IMG/VR virus record: IMGVR_UViG_3300020195_000410
Location: 1-64,000 of that record
Origin: a virus
Reading direction: 5' to 3' (one strand)
DNA: 64,000 bases
Shown here: positions 17,170 through 25,665 of the stretch, piece after piece
How positions within the stretch are numbered: position 1 is the first letter of the stretch
Layout of the letters: each line of letters begins with the position of its first letter
Program-made: the position numbers and the translations under genes
The notes under the pieces: model-generated
Told to the model about the DNA's origin: nothing
The model's input: the letters and a program-made list of their open reading frames with translations, nothing else
The model's database searches: none

Positions 17170-18031
17170 CTCAGTTCAATGGGCAGATCGGATCATGGTG
17201 GCAGATCTGGGAAGCACAGACGGCACGATCCAGATTGCGGAACAATCGGCGGAGGTCTACAGAATGGATTGTCTCAGGAATGACGCCAGAAACAAGCTGA
17301 TTGAGATGACTACAGGGCCAACATTGTCATTGGAGCCTTGGGAAGCTGTCGCTCAAGGACATCACACACTAAGCAACGTGTCCAAACAAACCTATGCCAC
17401 AATACTACAGAACAAGACATTGACAAAGGATATTAGGGCTTGGTGCGGCAAACCAAAGTTCATTAACCCTGTCTATGAGATGATTGAAGGAGATGGATCT
17501 GAATCAGACATATTGATCTATTCAACAGGTCGTACAGATCATTCGGAATTGTTGAGTGCAATCAACGATTGGAAGTTGGAAGCCCCGACAGCCATAGCCC
17601 CATACTATTACGAAGCCTGTACGTTGCTTTCTTTGGGAAAATGGAAAGAGTTCCTTGCAGTGTCTGAACATTACATGTTCTTAGATAAAACGAAATCAAT
17701 TTCGTCTGTAATGAACCACTATTACTTCTCAATGGTTCAATTGGTATACATGAAGAAAGTTGTTCCTACATTGCAGAATCTGTCTATATGCTTGGCCGCT
17801 AAGCCGTTGATGGCTGAATTCTGGTGTCTTGCAGGAGACGTTCACTACCATCTAACGAAGAGATTCAATGTGGCCAAGGATCTCTATGAGAATGCGATTA
17901 TGCTAGGCGGCAAAAGGCTTAAGAGCGACAAATGGCCAATGGATCTCGCAAAGTACAGATCTTACCCGATGAAGATGATTGAGAGTTGTGACAAACTCAT
18001 GGAGAGCAAATCTCTGTATCTCAAATCCTAG
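17111..18031 (+). CDS. Glycosyltransferase, family 2 type with helical C-terminal half
   Basis: A 306-residue protein. The N-terminal MLTVHILTKNNAKTIQKALD..VQWADRIMVADLGSTDGT is a GT-A nucleotide-sugar fold start. It is followed by ARNKLIEMTTGPTLSLEPWE, typical of LPS-type family 2 transferases. The C-terminal half (from about 175) is helical and TPR-like. Likely it glycosylates phage or host surface molecules, or DNA bases. Another glycosyltransferase-like gene is at 31273. Confidence 0.75.
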   Translation: MLTVHILTKNNAKTIQKALDSVQWADRIMVADLGSTDGTIQIAEQSAEVYRMDCLRNDARNKLIEMTTGPTLSLEPWEAVAQGHHTLSNVSKQTYATILQNKTLTKDIRAWCGKPKFINPVYEMIEGDGSESDILIYSTGRTDHSELLSAINDWKLEAPTAIAPYYYEACTLLSLGKWKEFLAVSEHYMFLDKTKSISSVMNHYYFSMVQLVYMKKVVPTLQNLSICLAAKPLMAEFWCLAGDVHYHLTKRFNVAKDLYENAIMLGGKRLKSDKWPMDLAKYRSYPMKMIESCDKLMESKSLYLKS

Positions 18032-18417
18032 AACACATCTTCAATGTGATTAACCACAACAGTCACTTGATCTTCCCAGCGAGCCACATCCAATTGCTTC
18101 CGACCCGGTGGTAGCTTCCTGAGTTCGGCTGTGAGTTCGTGGATGCTGCAATTGATCACTTGCCACTCGTTCTTGGCGAATCTCTCTAGGCTCTTCTCCA
18201 TCTCCTCGGCAGGCGGCGTGTCCTTCATTGGGAAATAGTTGGCGATTTCCTTGCCAGCCTTACGCATGACGCTCATGTAAATTGGATGGTTGCAAGCACA
18301 TCCGGGATTCTTCAAAAACTTTTGAACATCTTCTGTAAGTGTGTCTGGCAGAGACGATCTAAATCGTTCATCAAGTAATGCTTGCTTGATGTCATGAATG
18401 TTTACTTTTTTCTTCAT
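18028..18417 (-). CDS. Unknown protein, 129 aa
   Basis: A soluble charged protein with CACNHPIYM near residue 41 and a closing KQLDVARWEDQVTVVVNHIEDVF. No family recognised. Its stop overlaps the glycosyltransferase 3' end by 4 bases. Confidence 0.65.
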   Translation of the reverse strand: MKKKVNIHDIKQALLDERFRSSLPDTLTEDVQKFLKNPGCACNHPIYMSVMRKAGKEIANYFPMKDTPPAEEMEKSLERFAKNEWQVINCSIHELTAELRKLPPGRKQLDVARWEDQVTVVVNHIEDVF

Positions 18418-18418
18418 C

Positions 18419-18931
18419 TTATCCTAAGAATTCAGGTGGTTTATATTTGATCGGGGTTCCATCCTCGATCCTCTTTTTCTTTTCCATGTCTTCCTTTGCT
18501 TTTTGCTCTCTCTTGTCGATCTCGTCATACGACTTAGAGTAAACATCAGGAAGAGATTTGACAACAACGCCTCTGCCACAGTCTGGGCATTTCACCTTGG
18601 ACTTCTGTTGAACAACAGGGATGTTGATTACAGATTCTTTCCACTCATTGCTTTGAAAGACTAGAGTTTTAGTCTGACCGTTCAATTCAAAGATCAGACT
18701 TCTCTTTCCGTCTCCATCTACTTTTTTCCAGCCTTGAGCGGTAAGCGTGTCGATATCGACTACACCTGTTGTTTTGATGCTGGGATTGTTTAGTGTTGGG
18801 ATTTTTGTGGGCACAGCAGACACTTTGATTTGAGTTAGGCCATCTGGCTTATCTGTATCAAAGATCTTCTTGTACGAGCAAATCTCGCAATACACTAAAA
18901 AACGCTTAATCTTCTCTGGTTGTCGGTTCAT
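18419..18931 (-). CDS. Unknown protein with two Cys pairs, 170 aa
   Basis: The start is taken at MNRQPEK (18931); upstream ATGs at 18934 and 18946 are possible. CEIC near the N-terminus and CPDCGRG near residue 120 could form a zinc site. The C-terminal third is a charged coiled coil ending IKYKPPEFLG. Such Cys-pair/coiled-coil proteins occur in T4-like structural regions, but no function can be given. Confidence 0.65.
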   Translation of the reverse strand: MNRQPEKIKRFLVYCEICSYKKIFDTDKPDGLTQIKVSAVPTKIPTLNNPSIKTTGVVDIDTLTAQGWKKVDGDGKRSLIFELNGQTKTLVFQSNEWKESVINIPVVQQKSKVKCPDCGRGVVVKSLPDVYSKSYDEIDKREQKAKEDMEKKKRIEDGTPIKYKPPEFLG

Positions 18932-19256
18932 CATGATCTGCCTCATCTACCTCGAATTCAATTTTGCTCCTAAGTAGATATGTCAAATCTGTGAATGTTT
19001 GGGCAATTACACTTCCTGCGAACCCGCATGTCAGAATAAGCCACCATTGATTAGAGACAATCAACCAGCCACAAATTAGACCGGCCCAGAACCCAGTGCA
19101 TTCATAGCACTCAAACAATTGCTTTGACCAATCTGCTGATTGCATCCACTCTCGAATGCTCTTGCCAGAGATCTTGATCAAATCAAAGATCCTGCCATGC
19201 ACAACAATGTTGGTCAGGCCAATCGTGGCCAACGCAAAAAACACTAATGTAATCAT
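18906..19256 (-). CDS. Membrane protein, DUF1360-like
   Basis: A 116-residue protein with three hydrophobic segments (residues 1-20, 57-75, 77-95) and the motif ECYECTGFWAGLICGWL, typical of DUF1360-type inner-membrane proteins. The C-terminus is acidic. It overlaps both neighbours. Role unknown. Confidence 0.65.
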   Translation of the reverse strand: MITLVFFALATIGLTNIVVHGRIFDLIKISGKSIREWMQSADWSKQLFECYECTGFWAGLICGWLIVSNQWWLILTCGFAGSVIAQTFTDLTYLLRSKIEFEVDEADHDEPTTRED

Positions 19257-19525
19257 TACTCTCTCTTCTTTCTCTTAATGTCGTTTTCTTCATCATCTTG
19301 ATCTTTTTCTTCTGCCTTCGTGTCGTTGATGAAATTTCTTTTCTCAACACGACAAGCTTCGTCAAAGCATGGCACAAACACGCACAGATATCCTTCTTCG
19401 GCCATCGCATCAACCGCAACTTGATTCTGAGCTTTGACCAAGTTGACGTATTCATCCACGCCTAGATGTTTGTTTTGCTCACAGACGTTGAGGAAAAATG
19501 TCACAAATCCTTTTTTAGCTGTCAT
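19256..19525 (-). CDS. Unknown small protein, 89 aa
   Basis: Contains CVFVPCFDEACRVE and a highly charged Lys/Asp/Glu C-terminus. GGAGC and an ATAAATTT box lie just upstream of the ATG. Its stop overlaps the start of the membrane protein gene by one base. Confidence 0.6.
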   Translation of the reverse strand: MTAKKGFVTFFLNVCEQNKHLGVDEYVNLVKAQNQVAVDAMAEEGYLCVFVPCFDEACRVEKRNFINDTKAEEKDQDDEENDIKRKKRE

Positions 19526-19539
19526 AATGCTCCTTAAAT

Positions 19540-19950
19540 TTATCGCCAGAAACTAATATAGAGGAACTCTTTGTCCCGCCAAGTGCTGAAGTAATTGAAG
19601 TCTGTCACACGACAAAGCTCGTCACAGACCTCAGTTGAGTTGGCAAGCGGAACTTTAAGATTGTGATTGACACTGTAATTTAGTCTTTCGACTATGATCT
19701 TGTCGCCAAAATATGTTTCCAGCATCCGCACTTCATCTTCTGTCAAAGCATTCAGTAAATCTAAGACAGCTTGTTTGCCGATACTGCCAAGCATCGGCAA
19801 CCTCTTGGCAATACGCCACTGCTCGAAAAGACTAAAGTAACTTGGCGGAAGCATTTTTTGTGCTTCTTTGTCGTGAAATACAAGTTCTTCGATGTTGGAG
19901 AAATTAAGATCAATCATACTCTTATACCACACTGAGTCCAAATTCATCAT
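19540..19950 (-). CDS. Unknown protein, 136 aa
   Basis: A soluble mixed alpha/beta protein (LPPSYFSLFEQWRIAKRLPMLG... ending STWRDKEFLYISFWR). No family recognised. It is divergent from the gp26-like gene with a gap of only a few bases, so control elements must overlap coding sequence. Confidence 0.65.
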   Translation of the reverse strand: MMNLDSVWYKSMIDLNFSNIEELVFHDKEAQKMLPPSYFSLFEQWRIAKRLPMLGSIGKQAVLDLLNALTEDEVRMLETYFGDKIIVERLNYSVNHNLKVPLANSTEVCDELCRVTDFNYFSTWRDKEFLYISFWR

Positions 19951-19968
19951 AGTATGAAGGAGATGATT

Positions 19969-21135
19969 ATGACAGATGATGTTTACCGCCCAAGGAAGAA
20001 AATCAGTTCACAAGACTTGCAAGATGATCTCGTAGATGAATCTCCGACGAGCGATGATAATGATCCTTTGGCTGCTATTCGAAAAATTCAACAAGCAGCA
20101 GGAAATGAAGTCGGCAGAGATGTGTCCGATCAGCCGCTCGCCAAGAAGGACATGCCATTTGAGGTTAGTGGCCAGATGCCATCAGCTTTCAAGGAAGCAA
20201 TGGCACGAAAGGCTGCTGCCAGCGGCAACCCAGCCCCGGCCCCAGCAGATGAAGAGGACGATCTGCCTCCATTCATCAGGGAGACCAGACAGGCCGCTCC
20301 CAAGAAGCCAAAAGCAACTTCAGATTCTAAGATCAGAGTCACGGGGAGTGACAGCTTTGAAGCGGCTTTGGCAAAGTTGTCAGACCCAAATCAATGGGAA
20401 GAGTTTGAGTTCCCGTCCAAGGGTCGCTTCTACAGCGAGATCCCTCCAGTAATCCATGTTCGCCCCATGACTGGAGAAGAAGAGCAGATCTTGGCAACTC
20501 CAAGATTCGTCAAGAAGGGCAAGGCCATTGATATGATCTTCGACAGATGTATCCGTGAGAAGATTAACACAGAAGATCTTCTGTCAGTTGACAGAACTCA
20601 CTTGTTGATTTACTTGCGTGGTATTTCATACACGCCAGAGTATGACGTAGAAATCAAGTGCCCAGAATGCGGCATCAAGTTCCAGACAGTCATCGACTTG
20701 AACGGATTGGAAGTTGAAGACTGCCCTGTGGACTTTGGCCCGGATGATTTGGAAGGCACATTGCCAATGAGCGGGTTCAAGTATCGTTACCGACTATCGT
20801 TGGGCAAAGACGAACAACAAATCTCTCAGTACAGAGACAAGAAGATTCAAGACTGGGGCGACCAGAGCGAAGACGACACTCTTCTGTATAGAACAGCTTT
20901 GTTGTTGGAAGAACTTGAAGGCGTGAGGATGTTGAAGGAAATCCAGTTCTTGTTAAAGAAACTGCCGATTGCCGACGTGGCTTATCTCAGAAATGAGATC
21001 AACCAGCCACCATTTGGGGTGAAGACTGAAGTTCCAATGCTGTGCCCATCTTGCACTGAAGAGTTCAAGATCGACTTGCCGCTAGAAACAAGTTTTTTCT
21101 TCCCAAGGAAGAAGGAGGAAAATCGCCAAGCGTAG
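19969..21135 (+). CDS. Baseplate hub protein, T4 gp26-like
   Basis: A 388-residue protein from ATG 19969 (AAGGAG 6 bases upstream; ATGs at 19954 and 19963 precede it). Residues 1-110 are a disordered Asp/Ala/Pro-rich extension. The rest has FPSKGRFYSEIPPVIHVRPMT, then KAIDMIFDRCIREKIN, then EIKCPECGIKFQ and CPSCTEEFKIDLP, which together form a four-Cys zinc site. This matches the T4 gp26 family, needed for baseplate hub assembly. T4 gp26 is 208 residues, so the N-terminal extension is additional. A frameshift signal lies at its 3' end. Confidence 0.75.
   Translation: MTDDVYRPRKKISSQDLQDDLVDESPTSDDNDPLAAIRKIQQAAGNEVGRDVSDQPLAKKDMPFEVSGQMPSAFKEAMARKAAASGNPAPAPADEEDDLPPFIRETRQAAPKKPKATSDSKIRVTGSDSFEAALAKLSDPNQWEEFEFPSKGRFYSEIPPVIHVRPMTGEEEQILATPRFVKKGKAIDMIFDRCIREKINTEDLLSVDRTHLLIYLRGISYTPEYDVEIKCPECGIKFQTVIDLNGLEVEDCPVDFGPDDLEGTLPMSGFKYRYRLSLGKDEQQISQYRDKKIQDWGDQSEDDTLLYRTALLLEELEGVRMLKEIQFLLKKLPIADVAYLRNEINQPPFGVKTEVPMLCPSCTEEFKIDLPLETSFFFPRKKEENRQA
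21093..21099 (+). promoter_or_regulatory. Programmed -1 ribosomal frameshift heptamer T TTT TTC
   Basis: The bases TTTTTTC are in the correct phase (AGT TTT TTC in frame 0) for a canonical X XXY YYZ slippery site. Slipping -1 enters a frame that is open to 21311. Purine-rich GGAAGAAGGAGG follows 6 bases later and could act as an internal ribosome-pausing site. Confidence 0.7.
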
Positions 21136-21311
21136 AGCTATGGCGTAACCTCATGGAAGAACTCTTCTTCTTCCAATATCACATGCACATGTCAAAACAA
21201 GATTGCATGACAATTCCTATTCACGAAAGAAAATGGTTGATCCAAAGGTTCATCGAGCAAAAAAAGAAGGAATCTGAAGCAATTGAAAGAATGAAGAAAC
21301 AAAAGAAGTGA
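21093..21311 (+). CDS. -1 frameshift extension of the gp26-like protein (tail assembly chaperone-like)
   Basis: In the -1 frame the coding continues as ...GGKSPSVELWRNLMEELFFFQYHMHMSKQ, then IPIHERKWLIQRFIEQKKKE, ending at TGA 21311. Protein-like content begins before the only ATG (21153), so fusion by frameshift is more likely than a separate 52-residue gene. Many tailed phages make G/GT-type tail assembly chaperones this way. It ends shortly before the HNH endonuclease insertion. Confidence 0.7.
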   Translation, partial: FFLPKEEGGKSPSVELWRNLMEELFFFQYHMHMSKQDCMTIPIHERKWLIQRFIEQKKKESEAIERMKKQKK

Positions 21312-21395
21312 TCTTCAGCCTAAAAATCACAATTTCCTTTCTAAAATTACTAAATTACACTAGATAGAAAGTAGTTCATTATTTTAGGAGGACAA

Positions 21396-22082
21396 ATGGA
21401 TGAGAAGAAATATTGCCAATGTGGATGCGGTGGCGAAGTAAAGGTCTGGAAAAATGGAAGATACAGTCCTTTTTTACGTGGACACCACATGCGTAAAAAA
21501 GGATACGATCCAGCAATCACAGAAACAAAATATTGTGAATGTGGTTGCGGAACTGAATTGAAAAGACTCAAAAATGGCTGTATCCCAAGATACATCAAAG
21601 GACATCATCTAAAAGGCACAACTCTTAGTCTTGAGTACAGATTAGAGAGAACAAGAAATAGATGGGGCAGAGAACCGGATTTAAGCCCTTATCTTGAAGA
21701 AACATTTATATCATTTGATAAAAAAATGAAAAGATGGATAGCGTGTGTTAAAGATTCAAATGGAAAATCCAAAGGAGCCATGCACGCAAATGCTGTTTAC
21801 AAAAAGCATTTTGGCAACATCCCAGAAGGATATGTGGTTCATCATAAAAATGGGAAACACGAAAAAGTTGAAGATGACAAACCAAGTAATCTTATGTTGC
21901 TTCCAGACAAATGGAATTTGAGATTCTTTCCTGTATTAGCAAACGGATTCGGAGTGGATGAAAACATTGTCACAGACATTTATCTAAACATATTTGATAA
22001 TCATAAGTCTGAGAGACAATTGTTTTGTGAGTTGTGCGAACAACTCGGAAGTTTAGTAAATCTAAAAAATCATAATGGATGA
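21396..22082 (+). CDS. HNH homing endonuclease with duplicated Cys-rich N-terminal motifs
   Basis: A 228-residue protein with a strong ribosome site (AGGAGGACAA). Two repeats of YC(Q/E)CGCG....KxxxNG...(F/I)..GHH at residues 7-31 and 46-72 form zinc-like DNA-binding units. An HNH core follows: GYVVHHKNGKHEKVEDDKPSNLMLL (from about 146). It is A/T-richer than its neighbours and probably a recent free-standing homing endonuclease that spread between structural genes. Confidence 0.85.
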   Translation: MDEKKYCQCGCGGEVKVWKNGRYSPFLRGHHMRKKGYDPAITETKYCECGCGTELKRLKNGCIPRYIKGHHLKGTTLSLEYRLERTRNRWGREPDLSPYLEETFISFDKKMKRWIACVKDSNGKSKGAMHANAVYKKHFGNIPEGYVVHHKNGKHEKVEDDKPSNLMLLPDKWNLRFFPVLANGFGVDENIVTDIYLNIFDNHKSERQLFCELCEQLGSLVNLKNHNG

Positions 22083-22120
22083 ATTTGCGGAGCTTTGTTT
22101 AGTATCACATAGATAAATTT

Positions 22121-22264
22121 ATGAAGAATTTTTGGATTGATAGACACAACAAAAAAGAAACAGAAAAACGACGAAAGGCTGTCGCAGATGTTGTTGATGC
22201 GGTCAAAGCAGCCGTGCGTAAAAAGCTGTTCGCTAAGTATTTCAACCCATACAGAAAACCATAA
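22121..22264 (+). CDS. Small basic protein, 47 aa
   Basis: The frame MKNFWIDRHNKKETEKRRKA... is short but its stop TAA overlaps the next ATG (TAATG), a sign of coupling. AGATAAATTT lies directly before the start, resembling a late box. Highly basic and helical. Function unknown. Confidence 0.5.
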   Translation: MKNFWIDRHNKKETEKRRKAVADVVDAVKAAVRKKLFAKYFNPYRKP

Positions 22265-23004
22265 TGGCACTCAAAGAACGCTATCAAAATCCGGCCATAG
22301 GCGACTCAATCAATTTGAGATTGTTCACCTACAACAGCAACAACCTTGCTGATCTATCAAGCATCACCAAGGTTGACATCTATTATCTGGACAGAGAAGA
22401 AGTTTCTGACACTAATCCAGATGGCCGGAGATTGGTTGAATCGTATGATGGGTCGGCTGTAACCATTGAGGATACAGGCACGCATTCGCTTGAGATTGAC
22501 GCACAGGAAGCTCTGTACGTGATCGGCAGATATCTTGACATCTGGACTGTGAGAGTGTCAGACTCGCAGCCAGCAGAAAGCATTGAACAGGTTTTTGAGA
22601 TTTACCCAAATCTCTGGTACACAACACCAATCCCGGTGGTGTACGACTTTAGTTTTCACTTCCAACCAAACAAGTTTCGTAAAGGATCAAAGCAATTTCT
22701 AATCATTGAGATTGTTCCCAATGTGCCAACGGCGGGAGACCTTAGAAAATACTACGAAAACTTGGCGATTGTATCTGACCTTAAGATATCAATCTCTCAA
22801 AACTGCGGCAATTGCGTGCCAGCGGAAGAAGATCTACGTCTGATCGTTGATGAAGTTTCTGTAGACTACCGTGAGAAACGGTACGCATATTACAGAATCG
22901 ACACAACAGACATGGATTGCGGCATCTACGATGTCTGGTTCCGTCTTGACTTCGGTGGCAACACGTACATAAGCGACCGCTACAACATTCAGATCTATGA
23001 CTAG
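22264..23004 (+). CDS. Probable virion structural protein, 246 aa
   Basis: A beta-rich protein with repeated Tyr-containing strands (KVDIYYLDREEV, VVYDFSFHFQPNKFRKG, KRYAYYRIDTTDMDCGIYDVWFRLDFGG). It suggests immunoglobulin-like or carbohydrate-binding domains of tail or baseplate proteins. One Cys pair CGNC. It sits in a structural gene run. No T4 counterpart is recognised. Confidence 0.6.
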   Translation: MALKERYQNPAIGDSINLRLFTYNSNNLADLSSITKVDIYYLDREEVSDTNPDGRRLVESYDGSAVTIEDTGTHSLEIDAQEALYVIGRYLDIWTVRVSDSQPAESIEQVFEIYPNLWYTTPIPVVYDFSFHFQPNKFRKGSKQFLIIEIVPNVPTAGDLRKYYENLAIVSDLKISISQNCGNCVPAEEDLRLIVDEVSVDYREKRYAYYRIDTTDMDCGIYDVWFRLDFGGNTYISDRYNIQIYD

Positions 23005-23021
23005 CCGTCATAAGGAGTAAT

Positions 23022-23888
23022 ATGGACGACATTCAAGAATCCCTACTAGGGGACACGCAACCGGTGTCTCGTCACTCAATGGGAATGGGCAAGCTTTCTG
23101 ATCCGTCAATTGTTTTTGTCAGACAATTTAGATGGACTCTGGGCAGCAAGGTTTTAGATGAACACTTCGTAAAGAACGTGAAGTTTGATTTCAAGTCACA
23201 GACATTACATCTGGAAGCTTATGAGGTCGTCTGTAATGACACGATCAACATTCATGATTGGCTTGAAAGTGATCTTAGCAAAGAGACATTGTTCTTCACA
23301 ACTTATGATGGTTGTGGCCACCCAATTTACACATACGAAATTTCAGACATCGCTCTTGAATCAGACACTGCTGTCTATGATTATGCGGCCTCTGATGAAG
23401 TCACAAGAAAATTGTCTTTAACATATGGAAACATCAAAAGGATATTTCACTCCAAAGGAAACAAAGATGTAATTTACAAGAAAAAATTTGATTGGACAAT
23501 GAGTGTCGATAATGGAGTTGCCAAGAAAGTAAAGCTTGTAAGCAGACCAAATTTGACGATTGAAGAAACAGAAATCAACTTCCTCAACGCCAAAACGTGG
23601 ATTCCGGGCAAGGCCAATTGGCAAGATCTATGCGTAGAACTAGATCGACAGTCTCGATGCCTTCTTCAACCGCTGATGAATGGCAAAGACCGCTCCGTTC
23701 AATTGAACTTGTTAGATGGATGTGGTGATGTTTTGGAAACTTGGCACTTGAAAAATGTCCGAGTATCAAAAATGAAAGATGAAGAAGAAAAAGTTCACCT
23801 CACACTCAAATATGATGAGGTCCGATACGAATCAGCGAGCAAGCCGGAAGTATCTACCGTAATAAACACAGAGGTTCCACATGTCTAA
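23022..23888 (+). CDS. Double tail-tube-domain protein
   Basis: A 288-residue protein with AAGGAG before the ATG. It carries two tube-like units. Unit 1 is MGMGKLSDPSIVFVRQFRWTL...TTYDGCGHPIYTYE...RKLSLTYGN; it lacks the RPNLxIEE motif. Unit 2 is KKKFDWTMSVD...VSRPNLTIEETEINFLNAK, WIPGKANW, LNLLDGCGDVLETW, VHLTLKYDEV. Unit 2 is close to paralogs 2 and 3. A fused dimer would give pseudo-hexameric trimers, as in baseplate hub or tube-start proteins. It is therefore a candidate for the tube's first ring. Confidence 0.75.
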   Translation: MDDIQESLLGDTQPVSRHSMGMGKLSDPSIVFVRQFRWTLGSKVLDEHFVKNVKFDFKSQTLHLEAYEVVCNDTINIHDWLESDLSKETLFFTTYDGCGHPIYTYEISDIALESDTAVYDYAASDEVTRKLSLTYGNIKRIFHSKGNKDVIYKKKFDWTMSVDNGVAKKVKLVSRPNLTIEETEINFLNAKTWIPGKANWQDLCVELDRQSRCLLQPLMNGKDRSVQLNLLDGCGDVLETWHLKNVRVSKMKDEEEKVHLTLKYDEVRYESASKPEVSTVINTEVPHV

Positions 23889-24480
23889 AGTAGAAAAAGT
23901 TAGAATTGATTTGCCGAACAGAAATCCACCTGTAAAGCAGTGCAAGGTTCAGAACCAGAGGCCAGTGTCTGGGAACTTCAAGCTCGTGCCCAAATATATG
24001 CCTTTTTTGACGCAGTTTGTTTCGGATGTATCTTGGAATTGCCAAGCAAGAACATTGGAATTCAACATCACAGAAACAGCTAGATTTGATGCCTTCAACT
24101 GGTTTGGCGGCATCAACAAGAGAGTTGCAGAATCACAGAAGAGTTCCTTTGTGGATCTGGAGCAAGATAGCTTGCTTTTGGTATTGATGGATGAGTGCGA
24201 CAAAGAAGTTGTAACAATCAAGTTCCGTGGTCTGGGTCTGATAGATCATCATTGTTTCTTCGCCAGAGACACACTTGGGAGTTTCGGCGTCGATTCGCCC
24301 AACGATCCTTTGGCACACTTCGTGCGTCTCATGTATTCCGATAGTGAAACAATCGCTCCGGCTCATGTTGAAGACGAATTTGAACTCAAGATCATGTCGC
24401 CAGAACAAAAGAATGAATTTGTTGATGAGGAGTGGCAAGAAGCTTCTTGTCACTGCGATGAAGATGTCGCTGTAAGCTAA
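23881..24480 (+). CDS. Structural protein, possibly a remote tube-fold member, 199 aa
   Basis: Starts in an 8-base overlap with the double tube gene. It has SGNFKLVPKYMPFLTQFVSDVSWNCQARTLEFNI..TARFDAFNWF, LLLVLMDECDKEVVTIKF and an acidic C-terminus. The block order (beta strand, residue pair, LMDECD in place of LYDGCG) hints at a degenerate tube domain. This is inference; by context it is a tail or baseplate protein. Confidence 0.55.
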   Translation: MSKVEKVRIDLPNRNPPVKQCKVQNQRPVSGNFKLVPKYMPFLTQFVSDVSWNCQARTLEFNITETARFDAFNWFGGINKRVAESQKSSFVDLEQDSLLLVLMDECDKEVVTIKFRGLGLIDHHCFFARDTLGSFGVDSPNDPLAHFVRLMYSDSETIAPAHVEDEFELKIMSPEQKNEFVDEEWQEASCHCDEDVAVS

Positions 24481-24483
24481 ACA

Positions 24484-24516
24484 AAACCCCGCACTGCAAT
24501 GTAGTGCGGGGTTTTT
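24484..24516 (+). terminator. Intrinsic terminator
   Basis: AAACCCCGCACT (24484-24495) and AGTGCGGGGTTT (24503-24514) flank a 7-base loop, with a T-run after. It ends the structural transcript. Confidence 0.88.
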
Positions 24517-24529
24517 CTGTAAAATGCTC

Positions 24530-24558
24530 TTGCAAAATTCTTACAGACATGATACTAT
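24530..24558 (+). promoter_or_regulatory. Sigma70-type promoter TTGCAA-17-TACTAT
   Basis: TTGCAA (24530-24535), 17-base spacer, TACTAT (24553-24558). It lies after a terminator and about 100 bases before the His-rich protein gene. The same hexamers with the same spacer occur at 50142 before the tRNA operon, indicating early transcription by unmodified host polymerase. Confidence 0.75.
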
Positions 24559-24660
24559 ACATTAAGACTGGAAACATTCCTTGGGAGTATGACTTAGCTC
24601 CCGAAGCAAATTTGCAATGCCCAATTGAGGATGAGGGTTTCCCAGTGATAGGAGGATAAG

Positions 24661-25665
24661 TTGGTGTACTCAAATCATTTCGTGATGTGCGTCCTCGTAG
24701 ATGGACAGCCCACACAAGAACTCGCCAATGGCGTAGTTACTCTGCCCTTTGGAACCGAATATGCTTTACGGTTCCGCAACAAGAACAACCGTCGAGCAGT
24801 CGTCAAGATTTACATTGACGGTGAAAATGTCTCAGGAGACGGATACATCGTTCGGGCCAACGACCATATCGACATCAAGCGTCATCATGACGTTGATAGA
24901 TCGTTCAAGTTCGTGTCGCTGGACAGCCCTGACGCCGTGGATCACGGCAAAAACGGCCCTAACGCCGACAAGGTGAAAGGCACAATCGAAGCCAGATTCT
25001 ATCTGGAAAAAGAAGTGCCGCCAGCACCTGTGATCGTGGATCATCACCACCATCACCATCATGACCATCACCACGATTGGTATCGTCCACGTCCGTTGCC
25101 ATTTCCATACAGGCCATACTATACCTGTACCGGGAATATGTCTGCACCGCCATCTGGAGGTGCTACATTCAGCACTCTTGCGTCCAAACGGTCCAGTGGT
25201 CCGGGAGGATCATCTGTTCGTGGCATGTCCATGAAGTCCATGAACTGTTCTGCTGCTCCAGAAGCCACATTGGGATTCTCTGAAGAATCCAGTTACACTG
25301 CTGCACCAAGCACTCCAGATCCAATCCTGAAGGATGGTTGTACTGTCGAAGGCAATGTCACAGGACAGAGCTTCCACACAGTCTACATTGATCTGGAAGA
25401 GACTTACACGAGCCTCAAGTTGTTCCTGCAAGGACACGAGGCAGAAATTCAAACAGCAGCCCCAAAGAAGACACGGAAGACAAATAAAGACAACCGTGTA
25501 GAAGATTTGGAGTCGGAGAACGAAGAACTCAGACGTAAGCTCGCAGAACTTGAGAATGCAGAACTCAAGGCGAAGTTGACAGCTTCTCAAAAGCCGGTAA
25601 CTGGCGGAAAAACAAAGCCAAAGGCAAAAGCAAAGCCTAAAGCGAAAGCCAAGCCAGCCGAATAA
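24661..25665 (+). CDS. Multi-part protein: N-terminal beta domain, His tract, coiled coil, Lys/Pro/Ala tail
   Basis: Starts at TTG 24661 or GTG 24664 behind GGAGGATAAG. About 334 residues. Residues 1-115 form a beta-rich domain (PFGTEYALRFRNKNNRRAVVKIYIDGENV). Near 127-140 is a stretch of ten His broken by Asp, a likely metal site. A Ser/Gly region follows, then a beta segment (VTGQSFHTVYIDLEETYTSLKLFLQG). A coiled coil (VEDLESENEELRRKLAELE) and a histone H1-like KPKAKAKPKAKAK tail close it. The basic tail suggests nucleic acid binding. It is the only gene between two terminators and has its own early promoter. Function unknown. Confidence 0.75.
   Translation: MVYSNHFVMCVLVDGQPTQELANGVVTLPFGTEYALRFRNKNNRRAVVKIYIDGENVSGDGYIVRANDHIDIKRHHDVDRSFKFVSLDSPDAVDHGKNGPNADKVKGTIEARFYLEKEVPPAPVIVDHHHHHHHDHHHDWYRPRPLPFPYRPYYTCTGNMSAPPSGGATFSTLASKRSSGPGGSSVRGMSMKSMNCSAAPEATLGFSEESSYTAAPSTPDPILKDGCTVEGNVTGQSFHTVYIDLEETYTSLKLFLQGHEAEIQTAAPKKTRKTNKDNRVEDLESENEELRRKLAELENAELKAKLTASQKPVTGGKTKPKAKAKPKAKAKPAE

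Noticed and set aside
24549-24659. A 36-codon frame before the His-rich protein gene
   Set aside because: Its ATG overlaps the -10 box of the promoter at 24530-24558, so a transcript from that promoter would not include the start.
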